Positions 9,158-19,012 of a DNA stretch of 64,000 nt are shown one piece after another. The DNA lies in assembly GCA_027484025.1 (NCBI GenBank), contig JAIXTI010000277.1:1-64000 (forward strand), in the 5' to 3' direction. A program made the translations under genes and the position numbers. A model generated the notes under the pieces. The model searched no databases. It saw only the letters and a program-made list of their open reading frames with translations, and was not told where the DNA came from. The stretch is from a bacterium (GTDB lineage: Bacteria; Gemmatimonadota; Gemmatimonadetes; Gemmatimonadales; Gemmatimonadaceae). Positions within the stretch are counted from its first letter, which is position 1. The number at the start of each line of letters is the position of its first letter.

Positions 9158-9958
9158 TTACTGGCCCAGCGCCTTGCGAATGAGCGGCTCCACGATGCCC
9201 GCCATCATGCGGTAGCCCGCCTCGGTGGGGTGCACGCCGTCGGCGGCGAGGGCTTTGCTCAGCCCCTGCCGTTCGTCGGCCATGGCGCTGTGGTAGTCGA
9301 CATAAGTCGCGCCCCGCTCGGCGGCGTAGTCACGCAGCCAGCGGTTGACGGCGATGATCTTGGGGGCCGGCTGCAGCCCGGGCTTCCACGGGTAGTCGTA
9401 TACGGGGAGGATGCTGCTGAGGAGCACCACGATGCCGTTGGCCTGCGCGAGCTCGGTCATGGCGGCGAGGTTGTCCTGAATTTCCTCGAGCGTGGCGGGG
9501 CCCGTGTTGCCGGCGATGTCGTTCGTGCCGGCCAGGATAACCACGGCGGCGGGCTTGAGCGCGACGACATCCTGCCGGAAACGCAGCAGCATTTGCGCGG
9601 TCGTCTGGCCACTGATGCCGCGGCCGACGTAGGGGCGCCCCGGGAACATGGTGGCAAAGCGCGGCGCCCACCCCTCGGTGATGGAGTTGCCGAAAAAGAC
9701 GACGCGCTGTTCACCGGGTTGTACCGGAGCGAGCGCGGCATTGGCGGCGCGATAGCGGGCAAGGCCGGCGAACTCGGCCGCCGATGGTTGCTGTGACAAC
9801 AACGGCCTCGCCGGGAGGAAGGAAGCGAACGCGGCGGCACAGCACAGGGCTGCAATGGCTCGCCGAGTGAACGGGGCTACATCTCGTGTGCGCATGCGGC
9901 ATTCTGCAGCGCCAACCCGACAGTCACAAGAGCGGTATGTTGGTGATGCGTGTCGCAC
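9158..9958 (-). CDS. SGNH/GDSL-family hydrolase, secreted
   Basis: VVFFGNSITEGW, GRGISGQTTAQMLLRF, ILAGTNDIAGN, DGVHPTEAGYRMM blocks. Confidence 0.92.
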   Translation of the reverse strand: MRHASPTYRSCDCRVGAAECRMRTRDVAPFTRRAIAALCCAAAFASFLPARPLLSQQPSAAEFAGLARYRAANAALAPVQPGEQRVVFFGNSITEGWAPRFATMFPGRPYVGRGISGQTTAQMLLRFRQDVVALKPAAVVILAGTNDIAGNTGPATLEEIQDNLAAMTELAQANGIVVLLSSILPVYDYPWKPGLQPAPKIIAVNRWLRDYAAERGATYVDYHSAMADERQGLSKALAADGVHPTEAGYRMMAGIVEPLIRKALGQ

Positions 9959-10064
9959 TTGCCATGGGATACGCCGCTCCCCAAGCTATGCAGCTTGCGT
10001 AGACCGCCGAATTTCGCGTGCGGCGTGGATTGAATTCTCTCACCTGTTGAAAGGAGCGTAGTGC

Positions 10065-10535
10065 ATGCACGGTGCGACGAAGCGCGGTGTGGTGATGGCG
10101 GTGGTGACGGCCGTGGTGGCGAGCGCGGTCGCGTGCGCGGACAAGGCGCCGCAAGCGACGGTTGCCGAAGGCCGCCTGCTCAAGCCCAAGAAGAACGACA
10201 CGGTCACGGTGACGGCGAATTGCACCAGCGATAGTCAGGTGGACGTCGCCTTGGACAAGTGGGTCGTCGATGTGAACAAGAACGGTGAGGTGACGTTCCT
10301 GCTGAACTCCACGAGCACCCCCGCTGCTGACGTGACGGTGCTCCAGAAAGCCACCGGCAAGTGGCCGTTCACCGACACGACATCCATCAAGCCCGGCAAA
10401 GGCGACGGCAACGGTCGCAACAAAGGCAAGGCCAAGGCCGACACCGGGAAATATCAGTACAACCTGCGCGTCGTCTGCGGCACGGGCGCGACCGCTCGCA
10501 CCGTCGTCATCGACCCCGACATTTTTGTCGACTGA
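10065..10535 (+). CDS. Hypothetical secreted protein
   Basis: N-terminal hydrophobic signal (VVMAVVTAVVASAVACA); 156 aa; no family recognised. Confidence 0.6.
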   Translation: MHGATKRGVVMAVVTAVVASAVACADKAPQATVAEGRLLKPKKNDTVTVTANCTSDSQVDVALDKWVVDVNKNGEVTFLLNSTSTPAADVTVLQKATGKWPFTDTTSIKPGKGDGNGRNKGKAKADTGKYQYNLRVVCGTGATARTVVIDPDIFVD

Positions 10536-10604
10536 TCGACCGCGGTCTGCGTTCCTGTTGGTCCTGATCTTCTGCCCCACCCCTCGTCACGTTCGCATTA
10601 CTGC

Positions 10605-12845
10605 ATGAGCAAGCTGCCGGACCATCCGACTCGCATTGGCCCCTACGACATCATTCAGCTCCTTGGCGAGGGCGGAATGGGCGTCGTGTACGAAGCCGAA
10701 GAGACGGCGCCGGTCCGGCGGCGCGTGGCACTCAAGTTGGTGCGCGCCGGGCTCGACGACGCGCGCGATGTGCTGGCACGATTCGACGCGGAGCGTCGCG
10801 CGCTGGCCGTAATGAATCACCCCGGCATTGCGGGGGTGTTGCAGGCCGGCAGTACGGAAGAAGGCGAGCCGTACTTCGCCATGGAGCTCGTCCGCGGCTT
10901 GCCGCTGACGGAGTTCTGCGACACGCGCCGGCTGGCGGTACGAGATCGGCTGCTGTTGTTCATCGGCATTTGCGAAGCGGTGCAGCACGCGCACCAGAAA
11001 GGTGTCATTCACCGCGACCTCAAGCCGTCCAACATTCTCGTCACCGACGAGGAAGGACACCCGCAGCCCAAGATCATCGACTTCGGGATTGCGAAGGCGC
11101 TGGGGCCACAGCCCGAACAGGCCGCCAAGACGCTCGCCGGCTTTGCCATGGGTACCGTCGCCTACATGAGCCCCGAGCAGGCGAGCAGCACGGCAATCGA
11201 CGTCGACACGCGCGCCGACATCTACTCGCTCGGCGTCATTCTGTACGAGCTGCTCGTGGGGAATCTGCCCGTCGATCCGGTGGAGGTGGGGATTTACGAA
11301 TTCCTCGCCCGGCTCGCGAGCGGCGACACCATGCCTCCAACGCCGAGCGTGGGATTGTCCACGGCGATCGCGCGCAGCGAAACGATCGCGCAGCGACGTC
11401 GTACCGACCCGCGCCATTTGCAGAAGGAGCTGCGCGGCGATCTCGACTGGATCGTGATGAAGGCGATGCACCCCGACCGTTCGCACCGCTTCGAAACGGC
11501 GAACGGACTCGCGGCCGACATCAAGCGTCATCTCGCCAACGAACCGGTGACGGCGCGTCCGCCCAGCACGCGCTATCGCGTGAGCAAGTTCGTGCAGCGC
11601 CACAAAGCCGGCGTGATTACGGCTGGAGTGGCGTCGGCGCTGGTGGTGGTCAGCTCCATCGTGGCCACCGTGGGCTTCGTGCAGGCGAGCCGCGCGGAGG
11701 AGCGCGCGGAGCGTGATGCCGAAGCCGCCAAGCAGGTGACCGACTTCATGGTGGATCTGTTCCGGCAGTCCGACCCCACAGTGTCGCGTCGTGGCAGCGT
11801 AACGGCGCAGGCGATCCTCGAGCAGGGCATCAAACGCGTCACCACTGATTTGGCCGCGCAGCCGTTGTTGCAGTCGCGGCTCATGCAGACCATGGGTACG
11901 GTGCAAACGGCGCTGGGCCGCTTTCCGGAGGCGCGCGCGATGTTGCAGGATGTGCTGCAAACGCGCGAGCGTCTGCTGGGGCCCGATGACGTGCTGGTGG
12001 GTGAAACGCTCAACTCCCTGGGCGAACTCACGCGCGATTTTGGTGATCTCGACGACGCCGAGCAGTATCTCACGCGCGCGCTCGCCATTCGTGAGAACGC
12101 GTACGGCGCGACGCACGTGGATGTGGGGACGACGCTGTCGATGTTGGCGGCGCTGCGCTGGAAGCAGACGCGATACGCGGAAGCAGAGAGTCTGTACATG
12201 CGCGTGCTCGACATCGATGCCAAGTTGCGCACTCCCGACGATCCGCGCGCGCTGCGCGACCTGCGCGGTCTGGCGGCGGTGTATCGGGGACAGAAGCGCA
12301 ACGCCAAGTCGGATTCACTCTGGAAGGTGGTGCTGGCGCGTCAGGAGCGGGCGCTGGGCAGCGAGCATCCGGACCTGGGCACGACGCTGAACAACATTGG
12401 CGCCTATGCGTACCTCGACGGCAAATACGAAGAGGCGGCGGCGTACTACCAGCGCGCGCGCCCCATCTTCGAGAAGGCGTACGGCACGGAACATCCGCTC
12501 CCGGTGGGCGTGATGAACAACGAGGCCGAGGTGCTGTGGAAGCTCAAGCGCTACCAGGAGGCCGAGCCGCTGTTCCGTTCGGCGCTGGCCGCGAAGGAGC
12601 GGTTGTATTCGCCGGAGAATTCGTCGATTGCGGTGTCGCTGAACGGGCTGGCCGGCGTGCTGCGCGACAGCGAGCGGTTGGCGGAAGCGGAGCCGTACTA
12701 CAAGCGCGCGCTGGCCATTCGTGAAGCAAACAAGAGCACGGCCGATCTGAAGGAGACGCTGCGCGATTACGCGGTGCTGCTCAAGGCGACGAACCGCGCG
12801 ATGATGGCAACGCAGTATGAGGAGCGAGCGGCCGCGTTGAAGTAG
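10605..12845 (+). CDS. Ser/Thr protein kinase with TM segment and C-terminal TPRs
   Basis: LLGEGGMGVVYEAEE, HRDLKPSNILV, IIDFGIAKAL, MSPEQ; TM VITAGVASALVVVSSIVATVGFV; TPR repeats. Confidence 0.93.
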   Translation: MSKLPDHPTRIGPYDIIQLLGEGGMGVVYEAEETAPVRRRVALKLVRAGLDDARDVLARFDAERRALAVMNHPGIAGVLQAGSTEEGEPYFAMELVRGLPLTEFCDTRRLAVRDRLLLFIGICEAVQHAHQKGVIHRDLKPSNILVTDEEGHPQPKIIDFGIAKALGPQPEQAAKTLAGFAMGTVAYMSPEQASSTAIDVDTRADIYSLGVILYELLVGNLPVDPVEVGIYEFLARLASGDTMPPTPSVGLSTAIARSETIAQRRRTDPRHLQKELRGDLDWIVMKAMHPDRSHRFETANGLAADIKRHLANEPVTARPPSTRYRVSKFVQRHKAGVITAGVASALVVVSSIVATVGFVQASRAEERAERDAEAAKQVTDFMVDLFRQSDPTVSRRGSVTAQAILEQGIKRVTTDLAAQPLLQSRLMQTMGTVQTALGRFPEARAMLQDVLQTRERLLGPDDVLVGETLNSLGELTRDFGDLDDAEQYLTRALAIRENAYGATHVDVGTTLSMLAALRWKQTRYAEAESLYMRVLDIDAKLRTPDDPRALRDLRGLAAVYRGQKRNAKSDSLWKVVLARQERALGSEHPDLGTTLNNIGAYAYLDGKYEEAAAYYQRARPIFEKAYGTEHPLPVGVMNNEAEVLWKLKRYQEAEPLFRSALAAKERLYSPENSSIAVSLNGLAGVLRDSERLAEAEPYYKRALAIREANKSTADLKETLRDYAVLLKATNRAMMATQYEERAAALK

Positions 12846-12854
12846 ATTGCCGGG

Positions 12855-14213
12855 ATGCTCTTTCGCCGGATCGTCTATTGGGTTTCGGGCCGCTGTTTGC
12901 GCTGGTTTTACCGCGAGCACCGGGTCGTGGGCTACGGGAAGGTGCCGACCAGCGGCCCGGTGCTGCTCATTGGTAATCACCCCAATGATCTCCCCGATGT
13001 GATTTCGGGGCTGTATCTGTCGCCCCGCCATCCGCGCTATATCGCGACGGTGTCGGTCACGACGAGCGCGATGGCGCGGGCCATGTACGAGTCGATGGCG
13101 GTGATTCCGGTGGCGCGGGTGCGCGACGCCCGAAAGATGAAGGCCGAAGGGGTGGACCTGGCGGCGGTGAATCAGGCGGCCAACGACACGGTGTCGGCGG
13201 CGCTGGCTTCTGGCGAGGTGGTGGCGGTCTTCCCGGAGGGCGGTGTGCACGATGTGCCGCAAATCGGGCGATTACGAACTGGTGTCGCCAAGATGATCCT
13301 TGGACATCTTGATGCTGGCGCGAAAAACGACGTAACCATCGTCCCGTTTGGTGCGCAGTACGAGGCCCCGCGCCGCTGGGGGAGCGACACCATGACGGTG
13401 CTGGGCGAGCCATGGTCGGCGCGCGGGTGGTACGAGGCGCAGCCGGCGGAGCATCGCGGACTGGCGGCGCTCACCGAGCGGCTGCGCGAATCGCTGCTCT
13501 CGGTGACACGCAACTCCGCCACCTGGGAAGAAGGGGACACCCGCGACGAGATCGTGGCCGCCGCGGCGGCGGCTATCGCGCCGCACGATCCGCTCGACGC
13601 GGCGCCCGGAATGGTGTCGCACGCGGCCGCAGTCGCCGCCAACGCGCACAGCGGCGGTGAGTGGCCACAGACCGTTCGCCTCAAAACGGCCTCCGACGCC
13701 CTGGCCCGCGCCGTGGAACGCGCCGGCGGCATCGGGAGCTCGGCGGTAGACCACGCCCTCCTGCTCTTTGCGCTCGAGATTCAGGTGGTAAAGCGGCCGG
13801 TCTCCACCGCGGCGCTGTTGGCGGGGGTGCCAGCGGCGGCCATTGGCTGGCTGGTGCACGCCCCCATTCTGGCGGTGGTGAACGCCGTGGCCAAACGCGT
13901 CGCCAAAGACCGCGTGGACTTTGTCCCCAGCTGTTTTGTCCCCGGGTTGTACCTGGTGCTGCTCTGGTGGGTGCTGGTGAGTGTGCTCGCGGCGGTGGGG
14001 ATGTTTGCGGTGGGCATCGGCCCGTGGTGGGCGCTCCCGCTGCTGATCGCGTTGCCGCGCTTGGGCGATTGGGCCATTGGGTGGCGCCAACGCTTCGTGG
14101 GGTGGCGGCTCGTGCGGCGGGTCCAGCGCTGGTCGACCTCCGACCGCATGGCGCTGCGCGACGCAGCGACGGTGGTCCGCGAGACCGCCACCCAATGGAA
14201 GGGACTGCCCTGA
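12855..14213 (+). CDS. PlsC-like acyltransferase (1-acylglycerol-3-phosphate acyltransferase family)
   Basis: LLIGNHPNDLPD (HX4D), VVAVFPEGGVHD motifs; C-terminal TM region. Confidence 0.88.
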   Translation: MLFRRIVYWVSGRCLRWFYREHRVVGYGKVPTSGPVLLIGNHPNDLPDVISGLYLSPRHPRYIATVSVTTSAMARAMYESMAVIPVARVRDARKMKAEGVDLAAVNQAANDTVSAALASGEVVAVFPEGGVHDVPQIGRLRTGVAKMILGHLDAGAKNDVTIVPFGAQYEAPRRWGSDTMTVLGEPWSARGWYEAQPAEHRGLAALTERLRESLLSVTRNSATWEEGDTRDEIVAAAAAAIAPHDPLDAAPGMVSHAAAVAANAHSGGEWPQTVRLKTASDALARAVERAGGIGSSAVDHALLLFALEIQVVKRPVSTAALLAGVPAAAIGWLVHAPILAVVNAVAKRVAKDRVDFVPSCFVPGLYLVLLWWVLVSVLAAVGMFAVGIGPWWALPLLIALPRLGDWAIGWRQRFVGWRLVRRVQRWSTSDRMALRDAATVVRETATQWKGLP

Positions 14214-14259
14214 TCGCACCCCGCCGGGAGCCGGGCGCCCGACCCATTAGAATGATCGC

Positions 14260-16233
14260 ATGACGCTCATCTCCCTTGGCAACGCCGGAGTCGATTTCGG
14301 CGCCTCCGAAATCTTCCGCGACATTTCGTTCACCGTGGCCGCCGGCGACCGCTGGGCCATCGTGGGACGCAACGGGACCGGCAAAACGACGCTCGTGCGT
14401 CTCATTACCGGCACGCTGCAGCCCACCCGCGGGAACGTGGCGCGGATGCCCGGGTTGCGGGTGGCGCTCATGGATCAGCACCGCCGCTTCCCGGACGACC
14501 AGAGTCTGTGGGACATCGTCGCCGACGCCTTCGGTGACCTGCGCACGCTCGAGCACTCGCTCGCCACGCAGGCCGCCAATCTCGAGCACGACCACAGCGA
14601 GGCCGCCATGGAGAAATACGGCCGAGACCTGGAGCGCTTCGAGCGCGACGGCGGCTACGAAATGGCGTCGAAGGTCGATTCGATTCTCATGGGCGTGGGC
14701 TTCGAACCTGAGATGGCCAAGGTGACGCGCATTGGCACGCTCAGCGGTGGGGAACGCGGACGCGTGGCGCTCGCTCGGCAGCTCGCGACGCCGTCGGATC
14801 TGCTCATGCTCGACGAACCCACCAACCACCTCGATCTCGATACGACGGCGTGGCTCGAGCAGTATCTCGCGACGACCGAGCGCACCGTCATTTGCATCAG
14901 CCACGATCGCGCGTTTCTCAACGCGATGGCCGATCATGTGCTGCACTTCGAAGGCGGAACGGCGTTCGCGTATACCGGCAGCTACGAAAGTTTCGTACAG
15001 CAGCGCGAAGAGCGCCGGCTCACGCAGCAGCGGCAGTTCGAAAAGCAGCAGAACAAGATTTCGTCGGAGATGGACTACATCGCGCGCAACCTCGCCGGCC
15101 AGAACACGCGGCAGGCCAAGGGGCGTCGCAAGCTTCTCGCGCGCATGCCGCGGTTGTCGGCGCCCATTGGGGCGGACGGCGTGATGGCGTTGCGTCTCGA
15201 CGCGGGAAACCGCAGTGGCGATCGCGTCATCGAAGCGAAGAACGTGACGGTCGGCGTGCCCACGCCCGACGGACCGCGCACGCTCGTGAAGCAGGTAACC
15301 GTCGTGATGGAGCGCAATGAAGTCGTCGCGCTCGTGGGGCCCAACGGTGCGGGCAAGAGTACGCTCATCAAGACACTGCTTGGTGAGATGCCACCGCTCG
15401 ATGGTGAAGTGAAGGTCGGGCCCAGCACGACGGTGGCGTACTACCGTCAGGACGTGGGACACTTGCCGCTCAACAGCACCATCTACGACGCCATCGCCAA
15501 CGAGCGCCCGCTGTGGGAGCGGCGCATGGTGCAGGGGCATCTGGGGCGTTATGGCTTCAGCGGCGACGAAGCGCAGCGCACCATCGGTACGCTCTCCGGT
15601 GGTGAGCGCGCGCGTGTGGCCATGGCGCTGCTCACGCTGAGCACCAACAACCTGCTCATTCTCGACGAGCCCACCAATCACCTCGATGTCGAAAGCATCG
15701 AAGTGCTCGAAGATGCCGTCGACGGGTACGAAGGCAGTGTGCTCATCGTGAGCCACGATCGTGCCGTGCTGCGCGGGTTGGCGACGCAGGTCTGGGAGCT
15801 GCGAAACAACGAGCTGCAGATCTTCCCGGGTTCGTTCGTCGAGTGGGAAGCGATGCGCGCCGAACGCATGACCAACGAAGCGAAGCAACTGCGCGCCGAC
15901 GACAAGAAGGGCGCCGAGCGTGCGGTGCGGCAGCGTGAACGCGAGCGCGAACAGAAGGAGCGCGAGAAGGCGGCTGGTGGTGATCCGCGCAAGCTGCTGC
16001 GCGCCGCCGAAAAGGCGCTGGCCGACGCCGAGCTGCGCGTGGCCACGGTGGAATCGACGATTGCCGATCTCACCGAGCAGCTCGACAACCCGTCGCTGTA
16101 TGACACCCCCGCCGGCGTGAAGAAGGCGGCGGCACTGGGGCGTCAGCTGGACGAGGAACGCGAGCAGCTCGAAGACGCGATGCACGAGTGGAGCACCGCC
16201 GAGGAGTATGTGTCCATTTTGAAGAAGAAGTGA
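14260..16233 (+). CDS. ABC-F family ATP-binding protein
   Basis: Two Walker A (GRNGTGKTT, GPNGAGKST), two signature motifs (LSGGERGRVALA, LSGGERARVAMA), LDEPTNHLD twice. Confidence 0.95.
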   Translation: MTLISLGNAGVDFGASEIFRDISFTVAAGDRWAIVGRNGTGKTTLVRLITGTLQPTRGNVARMPGLRVALMDQHRRFPDDQSLWDIVADAFGDLRTLEHSLATQAANLEHDHSEAAMEKYGRDLERFERDGGYEMASKVDSILMGVGFEPEMAKVTRIGTLSGGERGRVALARQLATPSDLLMLDEPTNHLDLDTTAWLEQYLATTERTVICISHDRAFLNAMADHVLHFEGGTAFAYTGSYESFVQQREERRLTQQRQFEKQQNKISSEMDYIARNLAGQNTRQAKGRRKLLARMPRLSAPIGADGVMALRLDAGNRSGDRVIEAKNVTVGVPTPDGPRTLVKQVTVVMERNEVVALVGPNGAGKSTLIKTLLGEMPPLDGEVKVGPSTTVAYYRQDVGHLPLNSTIYDAIANERPLWERRMVQGHLGRYGFSGDEAQRTIGTLSGGERARVAMALLTLSTNNLLILDEPTNHLDVESIEVLEDAVDGYEGSVLIVSHDRAVLRGLATQVWELRNNELQIFPGSFVEWEAMRAERMTNEAKQLRADDKKGAERAVRQREREREQKEREKAAGGDPRKLLRAAEKALADAELRVATVESTIADLTEQLDNPSLYDTPAGVKKAAALGRQLDEEREQLEDAMHEWSTAEEYVSILKKK

Positions 16234-16304
16234 TGGTGGCTTGATCGCGTGGGGGGTCGGCGCCGGGCTGCAACTTCTGGCCGGGCTCAGGCGTACTAGC
16301 CCCC

Positions 16305-18509
16305 ATGCGTTTTTCTTCATGGATTCTGTTGGCTGTGGCGGCCGTCGCCACGGCATCCCGCGCGGGGGCCCAGACGGTCACGTCGACGCCCCGCCCATTG
16401 CTGCAGCTGCTGGAGGATGCCAGCCGGCGTAACCGGTTGCCCGACAGCCTCATTTCGTACAAGGCGAACGTCGAGACGGAAATCGCCATTCTGCTGCGCC
16501 GCGAAGAGGGCGTGGAGGCGGTGGGCGCCATCGAGCAGGTGGCGAGCCGGCTGCGCTGGAATCGCGCTGGTGGCTACGAGCAGCGGGTGAACGGCTACAG
16601 AGCGCAGCAGCTTGGCGGCAACGTGTCCATGTTGTCGCTCTTTCAGACGGGGTGGATCAACCCGGTGCTGTACGGCAACCGGTTGCGTGTGCGTCCGCGC
16701 ACCGACACGACGCGCGCCAACAGTCCCGCCCGCGGCCGCAACGGCGATGCGAGCGACACGCTGCCTGCGGTACATCCGTTGGCCACCGATCGCGACCTGT
16801 ACTACACATACATTGGCGGCGACACCATCGTGACCATGCGCGCCGGCGACCGCGTCATTCCCATTGCGCATGTGCGCGTGCAGCCGCGCGCCGATGTGAA
16901 GGGGAAAGTGATTCTGTTCGATGGCGAAATGGATCTCGATGCGTCGCGCGGCACGCTGGTGCGGCTGCGCGGGCATTTCTTCAGCACCAACATGTCGCGC
17001 TCTCCGCTGGGACGCACGCTGGCCGACGCGGTCGCGTACATCGAGTACGAACAGGGTGAGCGCTATGGCAGCTACTGGCTGCCGGCCAAGCAGCGCATCG
17101 AACTGCAGGCCAATTCGCCGTTGTTCGGTGATGGTCGGGCGGTCATTCGCATCGTGTCGCGCTTTTCCGATATGGAAGTGAACGACACCGTGCTCGATGC
17201 CGCCACGCTCGCCAAGGCCGACTCGCTGCGCGCGCGTGCCCGTCGTCCGCTTACGTTTGCGCCCACCGATTCGCTCGCGCGGTATGGCACATGGCGCAAT
17301 CAGCTTGGCTCGATCACCGAAGGGTTGCACAGCGACGACTTTCAGGACATCGCGCCCGACCGTTGGCGTCCCACGGGCGCGCCGCGCTTCGATCTCGCGG
17401 CGCCGCGTCCGGCCGACGTGATGCACTTCAATCGTGTCGAAGGACTCTATACCGGCGTTGGCGGCAAGCTGTCGCTGCGTGATATGGCGCCGGGCGTCGT
17501 GGTGCGCGGCAACGCGGGTTTTGCGTGGGCCGAACAGACCGTGCGCGGGCGTCTGTCAGTCGAACGCACGCGCGGTCCGTTCACGCTCGAGCTGCGTGGC
17601 GGTCGTTCCATGGATATCACCAACGACTTCCGTACGCCGCTCGACTCGGGCAACACCTTTGCGGCGCTGGGCTCGCTCGACTCGTACGACTATGTCTCGC
17701 GCAACTTCACCACGCTGTCGGCGGTGCGGCGCATTGGCCGCCGTCACTTCATCTTGCGCGGCGACGTGGGCTACGGCGACGATCGCTATCGTCCGTCGCA
17801 GTATCTGCGCGGACCGTTCGGTGGTGATGTGTTCCGCGCCAATCAGGGCGTCACCGAAGGCAGCTACCTGCGTTCGGCGGCGGTGGTGGAGTGGAACCCC
17901 GATCTCAACGCCGAAGCGCTCAAGCCGGGCATGGGCGGACGGTTCTCGTACGAGCGCGGCGACGGCACGTTGTCGTGGCAGCGCACCGAGGCGCGTCTCA
18001 CGGGGCGTCGTCCGGTGGGGCCGTTCGTGATTCTCGCGCGTGGCGATGTGGGCATGGTGACCGGCAGCCGCATTCCGTCGCAGCAGCTCTTTGAGTTGGG
18101 GCGCTTTCAGAACCTGCCGTCGTACGAGGACAAGCAGTTCGCCGGCTCCAGAGCCGCGGCGCTGCGCGCGAGTGTGCAGTACACGACGCCGTTCCTGCGT
18201 CAGCCCATTCGTGTGGGGCAGCGGTGGTTCCTCCCGGCCATTGCGCCGGGGTTCAGCGTGGGTGTGCAGAGTGGCTGGGCCGATGCGCCTACTGCGGCTG
18301 CGCGTGAGGCGGTGTTGCGACTCGACGCGGCCTATGACCCGCGGAGTCTCGCGTTGCGTACGCCGGTGGCCACGCCCACCGAACGCATTCGCGCGAGCAT
18401 GACGGCCGGGTTCAGGTTCTTCGGCAACGCGCTCTTCGTGGGCGCGACTCGTCCGGTGGATCAGGCGGCCAAGTGGCGTACGCTGGTGGGGTTGGGGCAG
18501 ACCTGGTAA
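16305..18509 (+). CDS. Large secreted/outer-membrane beta-barrel-like hypothetical protein
   Basis: Signal peptide, alternating beta pattern, C-terminal barrel-like segments; 734 aa. Confidence 0.65.
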   Translation: MRFSSWILLAVAAVATASRAGAQTVTSTPRPLLQLLEDASRRNRLPDSLISYKANVETEIAILLRREEGVEAVGAIEQVASRLRWNRAGGYEQRVNGYRAQQLGGNVSMLSLFQTGWINPVLYGNRLRVRPRTDTTRANSPARGRNGDASDTLPAVHPLATDRDLYYTYIGGDTIVTMRAGDRVIPIAHVRVQPRADVKGKVILFDGEMDLDASRGTLVRLRGHFFSTNMSRSPLGRTLADAVAYIEYEQGERYGSYWLPAKQRIELQANSPLFGDGRAVIRIVSRFSDMEVNDTVLDAATLAKADSLRARARRPLTFAPTDSLARYGTWRNQLGSITEGLHSDDFQDIAPDRWRPTGAPRFDLAAPRPADVMHFNRVEGLYTGVGGKLSLRDMAPGVVVRGNAGFAWAEQTVRGRLSVERTRGPFTLELRGGRSMDITNDFRTPLDSGNTFAALGSLDSYDYVSRNFTTLSAVRRIGRRHFILRGDVGYGDDRYRPSQYLRGPFGGDVFRANQGVTEGSYLRSAAVVEWNPDLNAEALKPGMGGRFSYERGDGTLSWQRTEARLTGRRPVGPFVILARGDVGMVTGSRIPSQQLFELGRFQNLPSYEDKQFAGSRAAALRASVQYTTPFLRQPIRVGQRWFLPAIAPGFSVGVQSGWADAPTAAAREAVLRLDAAYDPRSLALRTPVATPTERIRASMTAGFRFFGNALFVGATRPVDQAAKWRTLVGLGQTW

Positions 18510-18644
18510 GCAGACCACTGGACGCCCTGCGCGCCTGCTGTCTGTGTGGCTGCGGTCTGCCGTCTCGGCGCGATGCCGCGGGATCGCGCCGAGACGGCGG
18601 ACGGCAGCCACACAGACGGCAGGCGCGCAGTAGTGTCGCGGTAC
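18429..18644. repeat. 216-bp direct duplication, copy 1 (3' end of the CDS plus downstream palindrome)
   Basis: Matches 18727-18942 at constant offset 298 with no indel, about 91% identity by eye. Confidence 0.85.
18527..18630. repeat. Long palindrome family B
   Basis: 48-bp arms CTGCGCGCCTGCTGTCTGTGTGGCTGCGGTCTGCCGTCTCGGCGCGAT / ATCGCGCCGAGACGGCGGACGGCAGCCACACAGACGGCAGGCGCGCAG with 3 mismatches. Confidence 0.9.
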
Positions 18645-18659
18645 AAAGGGGTCCGGTAC

Positions 18660-18721
18660 AAAGGGGTCAGAGTCGTTTTGTCGGACACCTCCCAGTCCCC
18701 GAAAGGGGTCAGAGTCGTTTT
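18660..18721. repeat. Two half-hairpin units of family A (AAAGGGGTCAGAGTCGTTTT) in direct orientation
   Basis: Direct reading at 18660-18680 and 18701-18721. Confidence 0.85.
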
Positions 18722-18726
18722 CTCTC

Positions 18727-18942
18727 GCGCTCTTCGTGGGTGCGACGCGTCCGGTGGATCAGGCGGCCAAGTGGCGTACGCTGGTGGGGTTGGGGCAGAC
18801 CTGGTAGGGAGGCCGCTGTTTGCCCTGCGCGCCTGCCGTCTGTGTGGCTGCCGTCCGCCGTCTCGGCGCGATCCCGCGGCATCGCGCCGAGACGGCAGAA
18901 CGCAGCCACACAGACTGCAGGCGCGCAGTAATGTCGCGGTAC
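18727..18942. repeat. 216-bp direct duplication, copy 2 (decayed copy of the CDS tail plus palindrome)
   Basis: GCGCTCTTCGTGGGTGCGACGCGTCCGGTGGATCAGG... mirrors 18429-18644. Confidence 0.85.
18825..18928. repeat. Long palindrome family B
   Basis: CTGCGCGCCTGCCGTCTGTGTGGCTGCCGTCCGCCGTCTCGGCGCGAT...ATCGCGCCGAGACGGCAGAACGCAGCCACACAGACTGCAGGCGCGCAG. Confidence 0.9.
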
Positions 18943-19012
18943 GGCGAGATGCCTCCGTGAGAGCCGTTCCAACCCACTAGCCCCTACCACCGAGCCATGT
19001 GAGTTTTCGAGC

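Noticed and set aside
13681-16356. 891-aa minus-strand ORF opposite the ABC-F gene and other long antisense ORFs (e.g. 39749-42391, 10587-12116, 51388-52800)
   Set aside because: Typical antisense frame openness in high-GC DNA; the plus-strand genes have clear family motifs.
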